Shown: positions 60,501 to 63,389 of the stretch, in pieces
How the letters are laid out: each line of letters begins with the position of its first letter
Numbering within the stretch: position 1 is the stretch's first letter
Assembly (NCBI GenBank): GCA_028023455.1
Contig: JAQFVV010012496.1
Coordinates: 1,674,001-1,738,000, forward strand
From: Epiperipatus broadwayi
Lineage: Eukaryota > Onychophora > Udeonychophora > Euonychophora > Peripatidae
Direction of reading: 5' to 3'
DNA length: 64,000 nucleotides
The notes under the pieces: generated by a model
Seen by the model: only the letters and a program-made list of their open reading frames with translations
What the model was told of the DNA's origin: nothing
Database searches by the model: none
Made by a program: the position numbers and the translations under genes

Positions 60501-62067
60501 TGTGTATTTTATTAGAGTTTTTAGATTTTAAATTAGCAATAACCACCCTCTCCTTTTTATCTACAATGTGTTTTTAAAAAAAGAAACTAAATTAAAGCAG
60601 TGTCAATAAGACTTAATCCGCCAACTTAGGAAAAAAATGTTGTACTTAAATATTTTATTCATGGAGCAATTAAGCAATGTATTTGAACTTAATTGCTCGA
60701 TGTATACGTTTATATTTTCAGCCTCGCATATTTAATAGTGAAACTATTTATTTATGGAATTATTAAAATTATTAGGCTATTAAATTTGGTGTTCCACACT
60801 GAAAGCGCATTTCTTTATCTAAAAAAGTAAATAATAAAACCTTTTCAATTGCAGACATTAAAAAAATGTTTTGCTAATTTATTATAAATGATGAAAAGAA
60901 GTAAATGATATTAAATTTAATAATTAAAAAAGCAAGTCATATATAACGTGACATTACTCTTAATAAGCTTGTAGTTACAAAAATGCACACAGAGAGTGTA
61001 TCATTAGCTCAAACAAGCTCTTAATTAATAATTGCGGTATGAGAAAGTATTTAAAATCTCTATCCAGAACACTCTCATCTCCAGACCAACTGGTTTCGAG
61101 CTTATGGCTCACATCAGTGGAGAGCTAGAATATTCGGACACTAGACCTAAAATATCAACTCAAAAAACCAGCACTTATTTCATACATATATTTAAGAAGA
61201 AACTCTGAAATTTTTGGACATGAAAGACTTTAAATCCAGCTATCTAACTGATGTGAGCCATAAGCTCGAAACCAGTTGGTCTGGAGATGAGAGTGTTTTG
61301 GGTAGAGATTTTAAATATTTTTTCATACTGCACTTATTAATTAAGAGCTTGTTTGAGCTATTGGTACGCTCTCTGTGTGCATATTAATTTTATATGTAGG
61401 CATGCACTTTTTGTAGATAATAATGACAATGATAAAGTGCAAAAGACAGAATATCTAAATATTATTAATTGATCTCTAATTTCAAACATCTAAACTGTGC
61501 AAGCAGTTTCAATGTGAATTAAAAAATAAAAATTTTGTTCTTAAATTATTAGTATTTTTTTTTTACCCTTTTTTTTGGATAACTGATAAATAAATCAGAA
61601 GATTTTGTGATAGCATGTATGGTAGACATACTCTGCCTATTAACAGGAATCTATTTTACAATACTCTTTCCTAGCGCTATCTATAAAAGCATGAATAATT
61701 AACGGTAACTTAATAATAGTATGAATCGGATCTGACAGTCTTTATTATATTAGTGAAGATTTTAATTGCCATCTAGAAGAGTCACATGATGCTTTGTTTT
61801 TGTTTGTATTGTTTAATGAACTTTATGTATTTTTAAATAGGAAGTTTTTTTTTTCTGAGTGTCAATATTTAGAGTCAGTTAGGGATAAATACATTTAATG
61901 CAAATACTACTATATAATTAAAGAAAAAATGAAAATAATATAAGGATATTCTAATCTATTACTTTCAGAATTCTCACCGATTTTCAAATAATATTGAACA
62001 AGCACTGCTGGATATGAAGAATTTGTTTTCTACAGAAGCAGCTGATGGAAATGCCGTTAAGAAGTGA
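475..62067 (+). CDS. CPT1: carnitine O-palmitoyltransferase 1, C-terminal half (split gene, runs off left edge)
   Basis: CPT1 moves long-chain acyl groups from CoA to carnitine at the mitochondrial outer membrane and is the malonyl-CoA-controlled entry step of fatty-acid oxidation. Exons: 475-550, 3681-3728, 15271-15378, 18073-18098, then either 20055-20120 or 23961-24026, then 32432-32516, 41648-41812, 48535-48669, 48753-48941, 49025-49102, 59855-59947 and 61969-62067. Every junction has AG/GT and keeps frame, giving about 388 residues per isoform. In order the protein shows the LDDEE segment, [13 protein letters not shown], catalytic [22 protein letters not shown] (CoA side), [18 protein letters not shown] (carnitine side), [27 protein letters not shown] and [16 protein letters not shown]. 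These match animal CPT1 rather than CPT2 or CrAT. The N-terminal half, with the membrane helices, lies upstream of the window. Confidence 0.96.
1393..1497 (+). mobile_element. SINE derived from tRNA-Gly(TCC), with TSD
   Basis: tRNA-like head with a GGTGGTCAAGAGG A-box-like part and a GGTTCGCTTCCCGG B box, then the family tail TGACAyATGA and an A-rich end. A direct repeat AAAATGAATAG flanks it at 1382-1392 and 1498-1508, an 11-bp TSD. It shares its layout with copies at 12021, 21567, 44735, 47237 and 55454. Confidence 0.85.
2104..2209. repeat. 53-bp perfect tandem duplication
   Basis: TTATTAAAATTGATAGTTTG... occurs at 2104-2156 and again at 2157-2209 with no difference that I can see; a recent event. 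Confidence 0.93.
3204..3472. repeat. imperfect inverted repeat
   Basis: AATAATATGTGAAAAAAGG... against ...TACATATTATTTT, and CATAAAAGCATTT against AAATGCTTTTATG at the tip. Several indels. Confidence 0.65.
3681..3728 (+). CDS. CPT1: CPT1 exon B
   Basis: 48 nt, 16 complete codons, [23 protein letters not shown] precedes it and GTAAGC follows. AAFFV.LD(D/E) is a conserved CPT1 signature and follows directly on the SLDAIDK end of the previous exon. Confidence 0.95.
4111..4320. repeat. inverted repeat
   Basis: TTAGATTTATTTAGTTAAAC against GTTTAACTGAAATAAATCTAA, tip GATTAATTAA/TTAATTAATC around a 16-nt loop. Confidence 0.75.
4686..4970. mobile_element. fold-back family 1 copy with probable TSD
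   Basis: The left arm (CAAAACTTCATACAGTAGTG... to CCTACTCATCC) and right arm are reverse complements over about 110 nt. TAAACAAGAAGAA occurs at 4673-4685 and 4971-4983, which looks like a 13-bp TSD. The centre retains only CAGAAACTAGTCTGGGG of the hammerhead-like part. Relatives lie at 12650, 14537, 30820, 31140, 43996 and 59600. Confidence 0.7.
5500..6400. repeat. degenerate T-rich tandem block
   Basis: T-rich/C-poor sequence with recurring words: poly-T then GGCTACTACAAGAAACAG (5815) and AGCCTTCTACAATAAACTG (6190), each followed by a G-rich run and TTATT(A/C)TTAACAAAAAG. The period is roughly 375 bp and the copies are badly diverged. Confidence 0.55.
7748..8010. repeat. 22-bp minisatellite, about 12 units
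   Basis: Consensus GTAATGGCCGACTCAGTAAT plus AC; eleven 22-bp units and one 21-bp unit. Variation is mostly transitions (GGCC/GGCT, GTAATAC/GTAATAT, CGA/CGC/CAA), as expected from CpG decay. Confidence 0.95.
9319..9344 (-). other. hammerhead-like core, inverted partner of 9683-9708
   Basis: Minus strand TTGATGA, then ATGCTG/CAGCAA with loop GTT, then GAAA. The first core base (C to T) and the closing stem pair are degraded, so this copy is probably inactive. Confidence 0.4.
9683..9708 (+). ncRNA. hammerhead-ribozyme-like core (best example)
   Basis: CTGATGA (9683-9689), stem II GTGCTG (9690-9695) with loop GTT and CAGCAC (9699-9704), then GAAA (9705-9708). All catalytic-core bases of a hammerhead are present with six perfect stem II pairs, including the expected G-C closing pair. 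Stems I and III and the NUH cleavage site are not resolved by eye. Confidence 0.55.
11302..11523. repeat. inverted repeat with hammerhead-like tips
   Basis: The right arm at 11426-11454 reads CTGAAGA, A, GATTGC, loop, GTAATC, AAAAC; the left arm is its complement with a perfect GATTGC/GCAATC stem. Outer arms continue to AATATTAATATCA. Confidence 0.75.
12021..12138 (-). mobile_element. tRNA-Gly-derived SINE, reverse, with TSD
   Basis: Reverse complement of the same family: poly-T, CATATGTCATAGCATCGGCC, degenerate B box and tRNA head. A perfect 11-bp direct repeat TTTATATTAGC flanks it at 12010-12020 and 12139-12149. Confidence 0.85.
12588..13035. repeat. nested palindrome containing a family-1 fold-back
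   Basis: The inner family-1 element (about 12650-12946) has complementary arms around a hammerhead-like core. Outside it, 12588-12650 (ATCAATCAAAACAAG...) is again complementary to 12960-13035 (...CTGGTTTTGATTGAT). Confidence 0.72.
12821..12845 (+). other. hammerhead-like core in family 1
   Basis: CTGACGA, then A-GGC loop CATAA GCC-A, then GAAAC. The following CTGGGGATATTGGATGAGTA pairs with upstream CTACTCATCCAATATCCCCAG, which gives a long stem III. An A-A mismatch closes stem II, and the base at the expected cleavage position is C, so this copy looks dead. Confidence 0.42.
13378..13795 (+). mobile_element. RTE-like LINE 3' end
   Basis: Codes, with stops, for [20 protein letters not shown], then [20 protein letters not shown] and [12 protein letters not shown]-type text after a frameshift, and ends in a GATGAT microsatellite. 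It is homologous to 45585-46165 and 23225-23435. The C-terminal GH.AR.DDNRWT pattern is typical of RTE-type ORF2 proteins in arthropods. Confidence 0.75.
13925..13993. repeat. near-perfect palindrome with 2-nt loop
   Basis: Two 33-34-nt arms (left AAAATTACCCAAATCC..., tip CAACCAGACCA-TC-TGGTCTGGTTG) differ only by one extra G in the right arm. Confidence 0.92.
14537..14680. repeat. family-1 mini fold-back
   Basis: AAAACTCACTATACGTATTG... and ...CACGTATAGTGAGTTTT are arms around a short GTGCATAAAATC loop. A deleted form lacking the hammerhead-like centre. Confidence 0.7.
14934..15204. repeat. inverted repeat just upstream of exon C
   Basis: GAAACCTTTGACAGAAGCCC... against ...GTCAAAGGTTTC, including AACTCTCAAGTCAAAAAC against GTTTTTGACTCGAGAGTT. 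The right arm ends about 65 nt before exon C. Confidence 0.8.
15271..15378 (+). CDS. CPT1: CPT1 exon C
   Basis: 108 nt, 36 complete codons, beginning [10 protein letters not shown] and containing [21 protein letters not shown] at 15269-15270, GTATTG at 15379. The [12 protein letters not shown] block is the invariant strand-turn before the catalytic histidine in carnitine acyltransferases. The intron before it is about 11.5 kb, one of the two longest in the window. Confidence 0.95.
15379..18072 (+). other. CPT1 intron C-D
   Basis: 2.7 kb. An imperfect tandem duplication (about 16655-17325) is the only structure seen; the rest is AT-rich without recognisable genes. Confidence 0.75.
16655..17325. 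repeat. imperfect tandem duplication of about 330 bp
   Basis: Shared words in order: CATGTTGTGTCAG, AATGCAATATTTCAGG, GGTTTAC.GAATTTCAAACTG, AGATAGATGGCAGTCT, TTTAAAAATATGCTTGC and GAATGATGAAATC. The copies have diverged by substitutions and small indels. Confidence 0.88.
18073..18098 (+). CDS. CPT1: CPT1 exon D, micro-exon with the catalytic histidine
   Basis: 26 nt: eight codons, VGLNVEHS, plus TG, the first two bases of a Trp codon completed by either alternative exon. AG at 18071-18072 and a consensus GTAAGT at 18099. The His codon CAT at 18091-18093 corresponds to the catalytic His of rat CPT1A (His473), which activates the carnitine hydroxyl. The exon is too short to show as an ORF, and skipping it would both shift the frame and remove catalysis. 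Confidence 0.95.
18600..19430 (-). mobile_element. Penelope-like element remnant with GIY-YIG endonuclease, reverse
   Basis: The minus strand reads [20 protein letters not shown] (19150-19230), [10 protein letters not shown]...LEKRTREH (near 18970-19060), then [25 protein letters not shown] and [13 protein letters not shown] (18735-18920). CG..YIGE...R..EH is the GIY-YIG motif used by PLEs and the flanking order is the same. A hammerhead-like motif follows at 18639-18670, where a PLE terminal repeat would be. Stops are present upstream. Confidence 0.75.
18639..18670 (-). other. hammerhead-like motif 3' of the PLE endonuclease
   Basis: Minus strand TTGAATAA, a weak stem GGCT/AGTT (with G-T pairs), then GAAAGCGC. 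Lies just after the NELW end of the endonuclease remnant. The core is degraded. Confidence 0.4.
20055..20120 (+). CDS. CPT1: CPT1 alternative exon E1
   Basis: 66 nt: G completing Trp, 21 codons ([20 protein letters not shown], then F), then GG of a Gly codon. ACAG precedes it and GTAGGA follows, a weaker donor than GTAAGT. It competes with 23961-24026, which has the same length and phases. The ...DSL..G ending is the closer of the two to vertebrate CPT1, so this is probably the ancestral-like version. In CPT1 this 21-residue stretch follows the catalytic His and affects substrate and malonyl-CoA binding. Confidence 0.94.
20930..21105. repeat. inverted repeat between the alternative exons
   Basis: GATTCTATTTAAAGATTTAC against GTAAATCTTTAAATAGAGTC, with AGCTTAGGGCTA / CGCTTAGCATTG and GACCAGGTC / GACTTGGTC inner parts. 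Confidence 0.7.
21567..21655 (+). mobile_element. tRNA-Gly(TCC)-like SINE head, best preserved copy
   Basis: 72 nt from 21567 to 21638 fold as a tRNA: acceptor GCGTTGG pairs with TCAACGC, the anticodon loop is CTTCCAA (anticodon TCC), and the B box is GGTTCGCTTCC. The T stem has one A-C mismatch. The following TTTGACATATGAAAGAAA is the SINE family tail, which argues for a SINE rather than a functional tRNA-Gly gene. Confidence 0.75.
21905..22175 (-). mobile_element. LINE ORF2 C-terminal fragment, reverse
   Basis: The minus-strand reading [10 protein letters not shown]...[25 protein letters not shown] follows the order of the LRW.GHV.RM...LP...L.GEL...RY.D.LK tail of many LINE ORF2 proteins. 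Divergent; the family is not assigned. Confidence 0.45.
23225..23435 (+). mobile_element. short RTE-like LINE 3' end
   Basis: Matches the last 200 nt of the 45585-46165 copy ([13 protein letters not shown] and GETFVLQ readable) with more substitutions. Lies in the intron between the alternative exons. Confidence 0.65.
23961..24026 (+). CDS. CPT1: CPT1 alternative exon E2
   Basis: 66 nt, same start phase (G) and end phase (GG) as 20055-20120; it encodes [20 protein letters not shown] then L. GTGTAG precedes it and GTAATG follows. The two versions share 9 of 21 residues, concentrated in ADAP, G and LWEY, and differ almost completely over the last nine. The TTTT-rich acceptor context and a downstream (TC)n tract at 24176-24199 could be part of its regulation. 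Use of both exons together would keep frame, so exclusivity cannot rest on nonsense decay. Confidence 0.93.
24176..24199 (+). promoter_or_regulatory. (TC)n pyrimidine tract downstream of alternative exon E2
   Basis: A pure TC dinucleotide run of about 24 nt ending in CCCAG, 150 nt after the donor of E2. UCUC-rich RNA is a known binding context for polypyrimidine-tract-binding proteins, which regulate mutually exclusive exons in other genes. It may instead be a simple microsatellite. Confidence 0.35.
24381..24416 (+). other. PLE terminal-repeat-type stem-loop motif
   Basis: CTATGATTAT, then GGGAA, loop, TTCCC and GAAAGCGCT. The GAAAGCGC ending is shared with 18639-18670, beside a PLE endonuclease. 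The motif at 36883-36917 has the same GGGAA/TTCCC stem with AAAAGCGC. The CTGANGA part is degraded. Confidence 0.4.
24897..26135. repeat. large inverted repeat with a nested fold-back
   Basis: 24897-25035 is complementary to about 26000-26135 (CTATATATTAATGTATAAAA against TTTTATACATTAATATATAG). Inside, 25040-25262 is a second fold-back (GTGATTTGGATAAATT against AATTTATCCAAATCAC) with a hammerhead-like motif at its tip. Confidence 0.72.
25157..25183 (+). other. hammerhead-like motif, GACTG/CAGTC family
   Basis: CTGAAGA, one extra A, stem II GACTG/CAGTC with loop CAGGA, then AAAA (the opposite arm keeps GAAA). The extra A before stem II departs from the canonical core. Confidence 0.35.
26180..26400. 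repeat. inverted repeat with GACTG/CAGTC hammerhead-like motif
   Basis: The arms CCATTTCCAACTTTCTTATA... and ...AGAAAGTTGGAAATGG meet at 26304-26331, which reads CTGATAA, T, GACTG, CAGGA, CAGTC, GAAAC. GAAAC is followed by TGTAAGAG, complementary to CTCTTACA upstream. Confidence 0.72.
26854..26879 (-). other. hammerhead-like core, tandem unit 1
   Basis: Minus strand CTGATGA, stem II TGCTG/TAGCA closed by a T-T mismatch, then GAAA. After GAAA, ATACGT recurs about 25 nt later as ACGTAT followed by A, a possible six-pair stem III with an NUH site. Stem I is not evident. Confidence 0.42.
27285..27310 (-). other. hammerhead-like core, tandem unit 2
   Basis: Minus strand GTGATGA (first core base C to G), the same stem II, then GAAA. 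The core substitution predicts inactivity. Confidence 0.38.
29621..29654 (+). other. candidate cryptic 34-nt exon
   Basis: A strong acceptor (CTTCTTAATTCTTCGTTTAG) and a perfect donor (ATG|GTAAGT) bracket 34 nt in the E2-F intron. Inclusion after either alternative exon would shift frame and give a TGA four codons into exon F, so it would act as a poison exon. It does not resemble any CPT1 segment and could be chance. Confidence 0.2.
30241..30560 (+). mobile_element. second tRNA-headed SINE family with hammerhead-like body
   Basis: The head contains GGCTCAGTTGG (A box) and GGTTCGATTC (B box). The body reads CACTGATCAAGCC, then CTGAAGA, a stem-loop and GAAA (30353-30386). The tail is shared with 34286-34550 and with both arms of 39600-40092, so it is a real repeat family about 300 nt long. 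It is unrelated in its body to the tRNA-Gly SINE. Confidence 0.7.
30353..30386 (+). other. hammerhead-like motif inside the tRNA-headed SINE
   Basis: CTGAAGA, A, GAGG, loop, CCTCTC, GAAAT. The equivalent site 34344-34376 has a full seven-pair stem, GAGAGGT/ACCTCTC, directly before GAAA, but starts TTGAAGA. Confidence 0.38.
30820..31003. repeat. family-1 mini fold-back with complete outer ends
   Basis: Arms run from CATGATCACTATCTTATACT to AGTATAAGATAGTGATCATG with a loop of about a dozen bases (near TACTCTGGTTGGCA); about 80 nt per arm, nearly perfect. Confidence 0.75.
31140..31405 (+). mobile_element. family-1 copy, single right arm with hammerhead-like core
   Basis: Shares the sequence from TAAGATTTAGGTGCAGTGCT through the core (31251-31275) to the arm ending in GGAGAGTTTTGC. 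The left arm is missing. The left boundary is approximate. Confidence 0.6.
31251..31275 (+). other. hammerhead-like core in family 1 with full stem II
   Basis: CTGACGA, stem II TGGC/GCCA with loop CACAA, then GAACC. Stem II is fully paired here, but the fourth base of the GAAA box is C. Confidence 0.42.
32432..32516 (+). CDS. CPT1: CPT1 exon F
   Basis: 85 nt: A completing the Gly codon, then 28 codons starting [20 protein letters not shown] and ending EISQE. AG at 32430-32431, GTAGAT at 32517. It matches the CPT1 Y.(E/D)DGH..G....P.P.RL.W(D/E)I segment. It accepts either alternative exon equally. Confidence 0.95.
33239..33310 (+). pseudogene. tRNA-like relic
   Basis: GGCTGATAAATTAATTGGTA resembles a tRNA 5' half, and GGATCGATTCTGGCAC resembles a T arm. 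The acceptor ends do not pair well. It is either a tRNA pseudogene or another SINE head. Confidence 0.45.
34286..34550 (+). mobile_element. 5'-truncated copy of the second SINE family
   Basis: Starts inside the tRNA head at AGGATCCAGGTTCGATTCCC and continues through the same body and tail. The hammerhead-like stem II is best preserved here (34344-34376). Confidence 0.7.
34344..34376 (+). other. hammerhead-like motif in the truncated SINE copy
   Basis: TTGAAGA, A, stem GAGAGGT/ACCTCTC (seven pairs) with loop GAATAAT, then GAAA. Confidence 0.38.
36209..36637. repeat. direct repeat pair, about 92 bp each
   Basis: TACATTCAAATAGCAGCCTT... at 36209-36300 and TACATTCAAATATCAGCCTT... at 36546-36637. 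Both include AGCACGCGCCTTTTGAGAG. Confidence 0.9.
36883..36917 (-). other. hammerhead-like motif 3' of the second PLE remnant
   Basis: Minus strand CTATGAATAT, stem GGGAA/TTCCC, then AAAAGCGC. Same position relative to the endonuclease as at 18639-18670. Confidence 0.38.
36930..37180 (-). mobile_element. PLE endonuclease C-terminal remnant, reverse
   Basis: The minus strand reads [20 protein letters not shown] followed by [17 protein letters not shown] and SISKKW. The (K)RRIKEA..I...N.IN+ +.. S..W pattern closes GIY-YIG endonucleases of PLEs. The open part spans 36980-37174. A hammerhead-like motif (36883-36917, minus) follows 3' of it. Confidence 0.5.
39600..40092. repeat. head-to-head inverted pair of the second SINE family
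   Basis: The reverse copy (about 39600-39830) and forward copy (about 39830-40092) are near-complementary over roughly 230 nt, meeting at the truncated tRNA heads (TTCGAACC / GGTTCGAA). Transcribed with the intron, this would be a long hairpin. Confidence 0.8.
40490..40995. repeat. inverted repeat
   Basis: CTTGTGAGTTTTCTGCTAAC... against ...CCAGAAAACTCACAAG, and ATAAATATACAGTTTCG against CGAAACTGTATATTTAT. The spacer is long and A/T-rich. Confidence 0.72.
41648..41812 (+). CDS. CPT1: CPT1 exon G
   Basis: 165 nt, 55 complete codons from [10 protein letters not shown] to LAYFR; TTTGTAG before and GTAGGT after. It contains [18 protein letters not shown], whose Lys cluster contacts the CoA phosphates in carnitine acyltransferases. 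Confidence 0.96.
42330..43450 (-). mobile_element. LINE reverse transcriptase remnant, reverse
   Basis: In minus-strand order I read a QYGLMES-type block (near 42980) matching the QYGFR.. motif, then a degraded GS...LF..YI block (near 42450) matching VPQGSVLGPLLFLIYIND, with many stops. This fits a Jockey/CR1-like RT but is heavily decayed. Confidence 0.4.
43996..44168 (+). mobile_element. family-1 right arm, with hammerhead-like core
   Basis: Core CTGACGA...GAAAC at 44008-44032, then CTAGTCTGGGGATATTGGAT and the arm to GAGTTTTTGCCTC. 5'-truncated exactly before the core, as expected if RNA were cut or reverse transcription stopped there. Confidence 0.6.
44645..44930. repeat. palindrome centred on two SINE heads
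   Basis: Complementarity continues well past the SINEs into apparently unique DNA: GGGAATCCCCAAGTATGTCT... against ...AGACATACTTGGGGATTCCC. About 140 nt per arm with few mismatches. Confidence 0.88.
44735..44840. mobile_element. two tRNA-Gly SINE copies in inverted orientation
   Basis: A reverse copy (TATGTCAAGGTATCGGCCGG) runs directly into a forward copy (TCGCTTCCCGGCTGATACTT), head to head, at the centre of the larger palindrome 44645-44930. Confidence 0.75.
45055..45440. repeat. long inverted repeat
   Basis: ACTAGATAAAAATCCAAATT... against ...AATTTGGATTTTTATCTAGT; tip CCTTTATATCA/TGATATAAAGG. About 180 nt per arm with few mismatches. Confidence 0.9.
45585..46165 (+). mobile_element. RTE-like LINE 3' end, longest copy
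   Basis: Encodes [34 protein letters not shown], then [20 protein letters not shown] and [16 protein letters not shown], with a stop at 46150 and a GATGATGATG tail. Compared with 13490, two extra G residues near 45867-45871 break the frame. It is 5'-truncated, as usual for dead LINE copies. Confidence 0.82.
46900..47640 (-). mobile_element. Ty3/Gypsy pol C-terminus remnant, reverse, split by a SINE
   Basis: The minus strand reads [20 protein letters not shown], then [12 protein letters not shown] (near 47450), matching the integrase C-terminal W.PG.I....G...Y.V.....RHVDQLR module. After the SINE come [20 protein letters not shown] and YVRYSREKP, the usual tail. No LTRs were identified. Confidence 0.65.
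47237..47354 (-). mobile_element. tRNA-Gly SINE inserted in a Gypsy remnant, with TSD
   Basis: Reverse-oriented family member. A perfect 13-bp direct repeat CACAATGTTGTTG lies at 47224-47236 and 47355-47367. Removing the insert reconnects the two halves of the surrounding minus-strand Gypsy coding remnant, so the SINE is younger than that element. Confidence 0.88.
48535..48669 (+). CDS. CPT1: CPT1 exon H
   Basis: 135 nt, 45 complete codons from [10 protein letters not shown] to EDKMMS; TTCAG before, GTAAGT after. It carries [18 protein letters not shown]. The Met in EASMTR corresponds to the residue whose replacement removes malonyl-CoA inhibition in rat CPT1A (Met593), and the TET triplet lines the carnitine site. 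Retention of Met predicts a malonyl-CoA-sensitive enzyme. Confidence 0.97.
48753..48941 (+). CDS. CPT1: CPT1 exon I
   Basis: 189 nt, 63 complete codons from [10 protein letters not shown] to LSTSQ; TTCTAG before, GTAAAC after. It contains [18 protein letters not shown] and EPWRLSTSQ; the STS triplet is a conserved substrate-pocket motif. The introns on either side (48670-48752 and 48942-49024) are each only 83 nt, in contrast to the multi-kilobase introns elsewhere. Confidence 0.97.
49025..49102 (+). CDS. CPT1: CPT1 exon J
   Basis: 78 nt, 26 complete codons from [10 protein letters not shown] to GGGFGP; GACAG before, GTAAGT after. The GGGFGP turn continues into VADDGYG in the next exon, 10.75 kb away. 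Confidence 0.96.
50205..50400 (-). mobile_element. tRNA-like SINE relic, reverse
   Basis: Reversed B-box-like GGATTCGAACCC lies in the GC-richer segment around 50280-50345. The other strand reads GTTCGAATCC after a tRNA-like 5' portion. The boundaries are guesses. Confidence 0.4.
53605..54530. repeat. three copies of one unit, one inverted and two direct
   Basis: The unit contains ACAGGTCTTAACCACAAGCT, CTTTACTTCAACCTACTTTC and TTACACATTAGTACT. Copy 1 (about 53605-53910) is inverted relative to copies 2 (about 53915-54185) and 3 (about 54190-54530). Copy 2 lacks an internal segment (TGTGTAATAGGAATTGTGGA to CAGATCTAAC) that copies 1 and 3 share. Confidence 0.88.
55454..55566 (-). mobile_element. 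tRNA-Gly SINE, reverse
   Basis: Poly-T run, then TGTCATAGCATCGGCCGGG, the reversed B box GCGAACCCGCAAC, and a tRNA-like head. I do not see a clear TSD. Confidence 0.75.
55950..56700 (+). mobile_element. LINE APE endonuclease remnant
   Basis: Across frames the + strand reads [10 protein letters not shown] or [45 protein letters not shown] and LNVIDVIK, then a FNA motif near 56345 and EFDYIL near 56507. This is the order of an AP-type endonuclease (S/CE.RR, ISDR, DFNA, IDYIL). Frameshifts and stops make it a relic; the downstream 56640-56830 piece looks like the following linker. Confidence 0.6.
59600..59845. repeat. family-1 fold-back abutting the exon K acceptor
   Basis: Arms CAGTAGTGCCACTCAGTG...GCATAAAATCCCTAT and their complement, then the family outer end AAGAAATGGTGATCGTGTGATGTTTAAT. 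It stops about 10-15 nt before the AG of exon K. Confidence 0.72.
59855..59947 (+). CDS. CPT1: CPT1 exon K
   Basis: 93 nt, 31 complete codons, [20 protein letters not shown] followed by [17 protein letters not shown] before, GTAAGT after. The ADDGYGVSY and FHISSK motifs are conserved. A fold-back repeat ends only about 15 nt before the acceptor AG, so repeat-derived DNA supplies the branch-site region. Confidence 0.96.
61093..61117 (-). other. hammerhead-like core, mirror copy
   Basis: Minus strand CTGATGT, GAGC/GCTC with loop CATAA, GAAAC, identical to 61248-61272. Confidence 0.45.
61248..61272 (+). other. hammerhead-like core in the 60970-61385 inverted repeat
   Basis: CTGATGT, stem II GAGC/GCTC with loop CATAA, then GAAAC. 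One core change (A9 to T). The mirror copy at 61093-61117 on the minus strand is identical, so the change predates or accompanied the duplication. Confidence 0.45.
61969..62067 (+). CDS. CPT1: CPT1 terminal exon L with stop codon
   Basis: 99 nt coding: [20 protein letters not shown], then a 12-residue polar tail, then TGA at 62065-62067. ACTTTCAG precedes it. S.RF...I..AL.DM..LF is the usual final helix of CPT1. Confidence 0.95.
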   Translation, partial: NSHRFSNNIEQALLDMKNLFSTEAADGNAVKK

Positions 62068-62205
62068 AACAAAATGATTTAAGTTTATATACTTACGTGT
62101 TTATGTATATACATACATCAAAATATTTATGTACATATATATGATATGATCTGGAAGATTTTTATCTTTAATAGCTGAAAAATAAAGAACTATATATAAA
62201 GTATT
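62068..62205 (+). other. probable 3' UTR of CPT1
   Basis: Sequence after the stop leads within about 115 nt to AATAAA at 62181-62186. Cleavage would fall roughly 15-25 nt further on, followed by a T-rich stretch. A longer 3' UTR using a later signal cannot be excluded. Confidence 0.55.
62181..62186 (+). promoter_or_regulatory. AATAAA polyadenylation signal
   Basis: Canonical hexamer, the first one downstream of the CPT1 stop. Confidence 0.55.
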
Positions 62206-63389
62206 AAAAACTTTCAGATAGTCTTATATTTATTGATCGCAATCTTTATCGTGTAACATTTTCCCCAAAATTAAATCTGATTCATTTTTGAATTTTAATC
62301 TTTTAAATTATTATTTTACATTCCATTCATTTTAATTTAGAAAACATTTGTTTGGTCCTTTAAAGTCAAGTTTATCCCACCCATTTTCATTGAAATGTTA
62401 TTAATATGTATGTATATATCTGTGTGTATTGTATATATATTTACATAAATTTGTGTATATATATTTAATGTAACTTTTTTATTATATGGAACTAAAAGAT
62501 TCTCAACATTTTCTTTGTCTCCTCTTTTCATTTTATTAAAAACAAGATTTTTTGTAAAACACTTTTGATTTTTTTTTTTGTTCCGAAATATCTTGTAGCA
62601 TAGAAAAACTTTGTTTGAATTATTAGTTAGCAGTCATTGACTTTTTAATTATTTTTTTATTTGTAAGGAGAAAAATAATAGTTGTTATTATTGTCAAAAT
62701 GGTTTTTTGTTGTTGTTTTGTTTTACACCTCTTCCCCCAACCCCCATTATTACTTTGATGCTATTAGAACCCATTCTTAGATTGAGATTTGTTTTGAAAT
62801 GAATTTATATGTAAATACGTTTGTGTATGTCTGATATATGAATATATATTTATATCCATGCTTTATAGGTATATATCTGTATTACGGATTTATCTATATA
62901 TTTATACAAGTTAAATGGAAGCAAATAACCTCCGGGAGATAAAAATGATATTGCTTAAGCATTAACAAATGCATTCGTACATTCATTCTATGTTCTTGGA
63001 GATTGTCTGCTTCCATTTTATTTACATGCATACTTCAGGCTGAGCGTATTTAGTATTTATAAATATATACACATACCATCTACATAGCTTGTATGTGTAA
63101 ATATACTCACATGCTCTCCATACATATAAATTGAAGTAAATTGCGTCCATCTGTTTCATTATGTTTTTTTATAATCATGTACCACATTCGGAATTTTTTT
63201 TTTTCTATGAAAATTAGTTATTTAAGTATTTATGAAAAAATTTTTTCATTTATCATAATTATGTATAAATTTGGAAGGGTTGGCCTACAGGATATTCAAT
63301 AACGTTCTTTTACTAGTATACAAATGATCCATTCTTTGATGTAATTCCATAACTAGAATTATTATCTGTTAAATGTATGTGTTAGGACA

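Larger units (their letters stand above)
60970..61385. repeat. long inverted repeat in intron K-L
   Basis: Outer words ATGCACACAGAGAGTGTA and TACGCTCTCTGTGTGCAT; arms of about 150 nt run inward to the two hammerhead-like cores. Confidence 0.8.
59948..61968 (+). other. CPT1 intron K-L
   Basis: 2.0 kb. It is dominated by one long inverted repeat (60970-61385) carrying hammerhead-like motifs on both arms; the rest is AT-rich. Confidence 0.7.
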
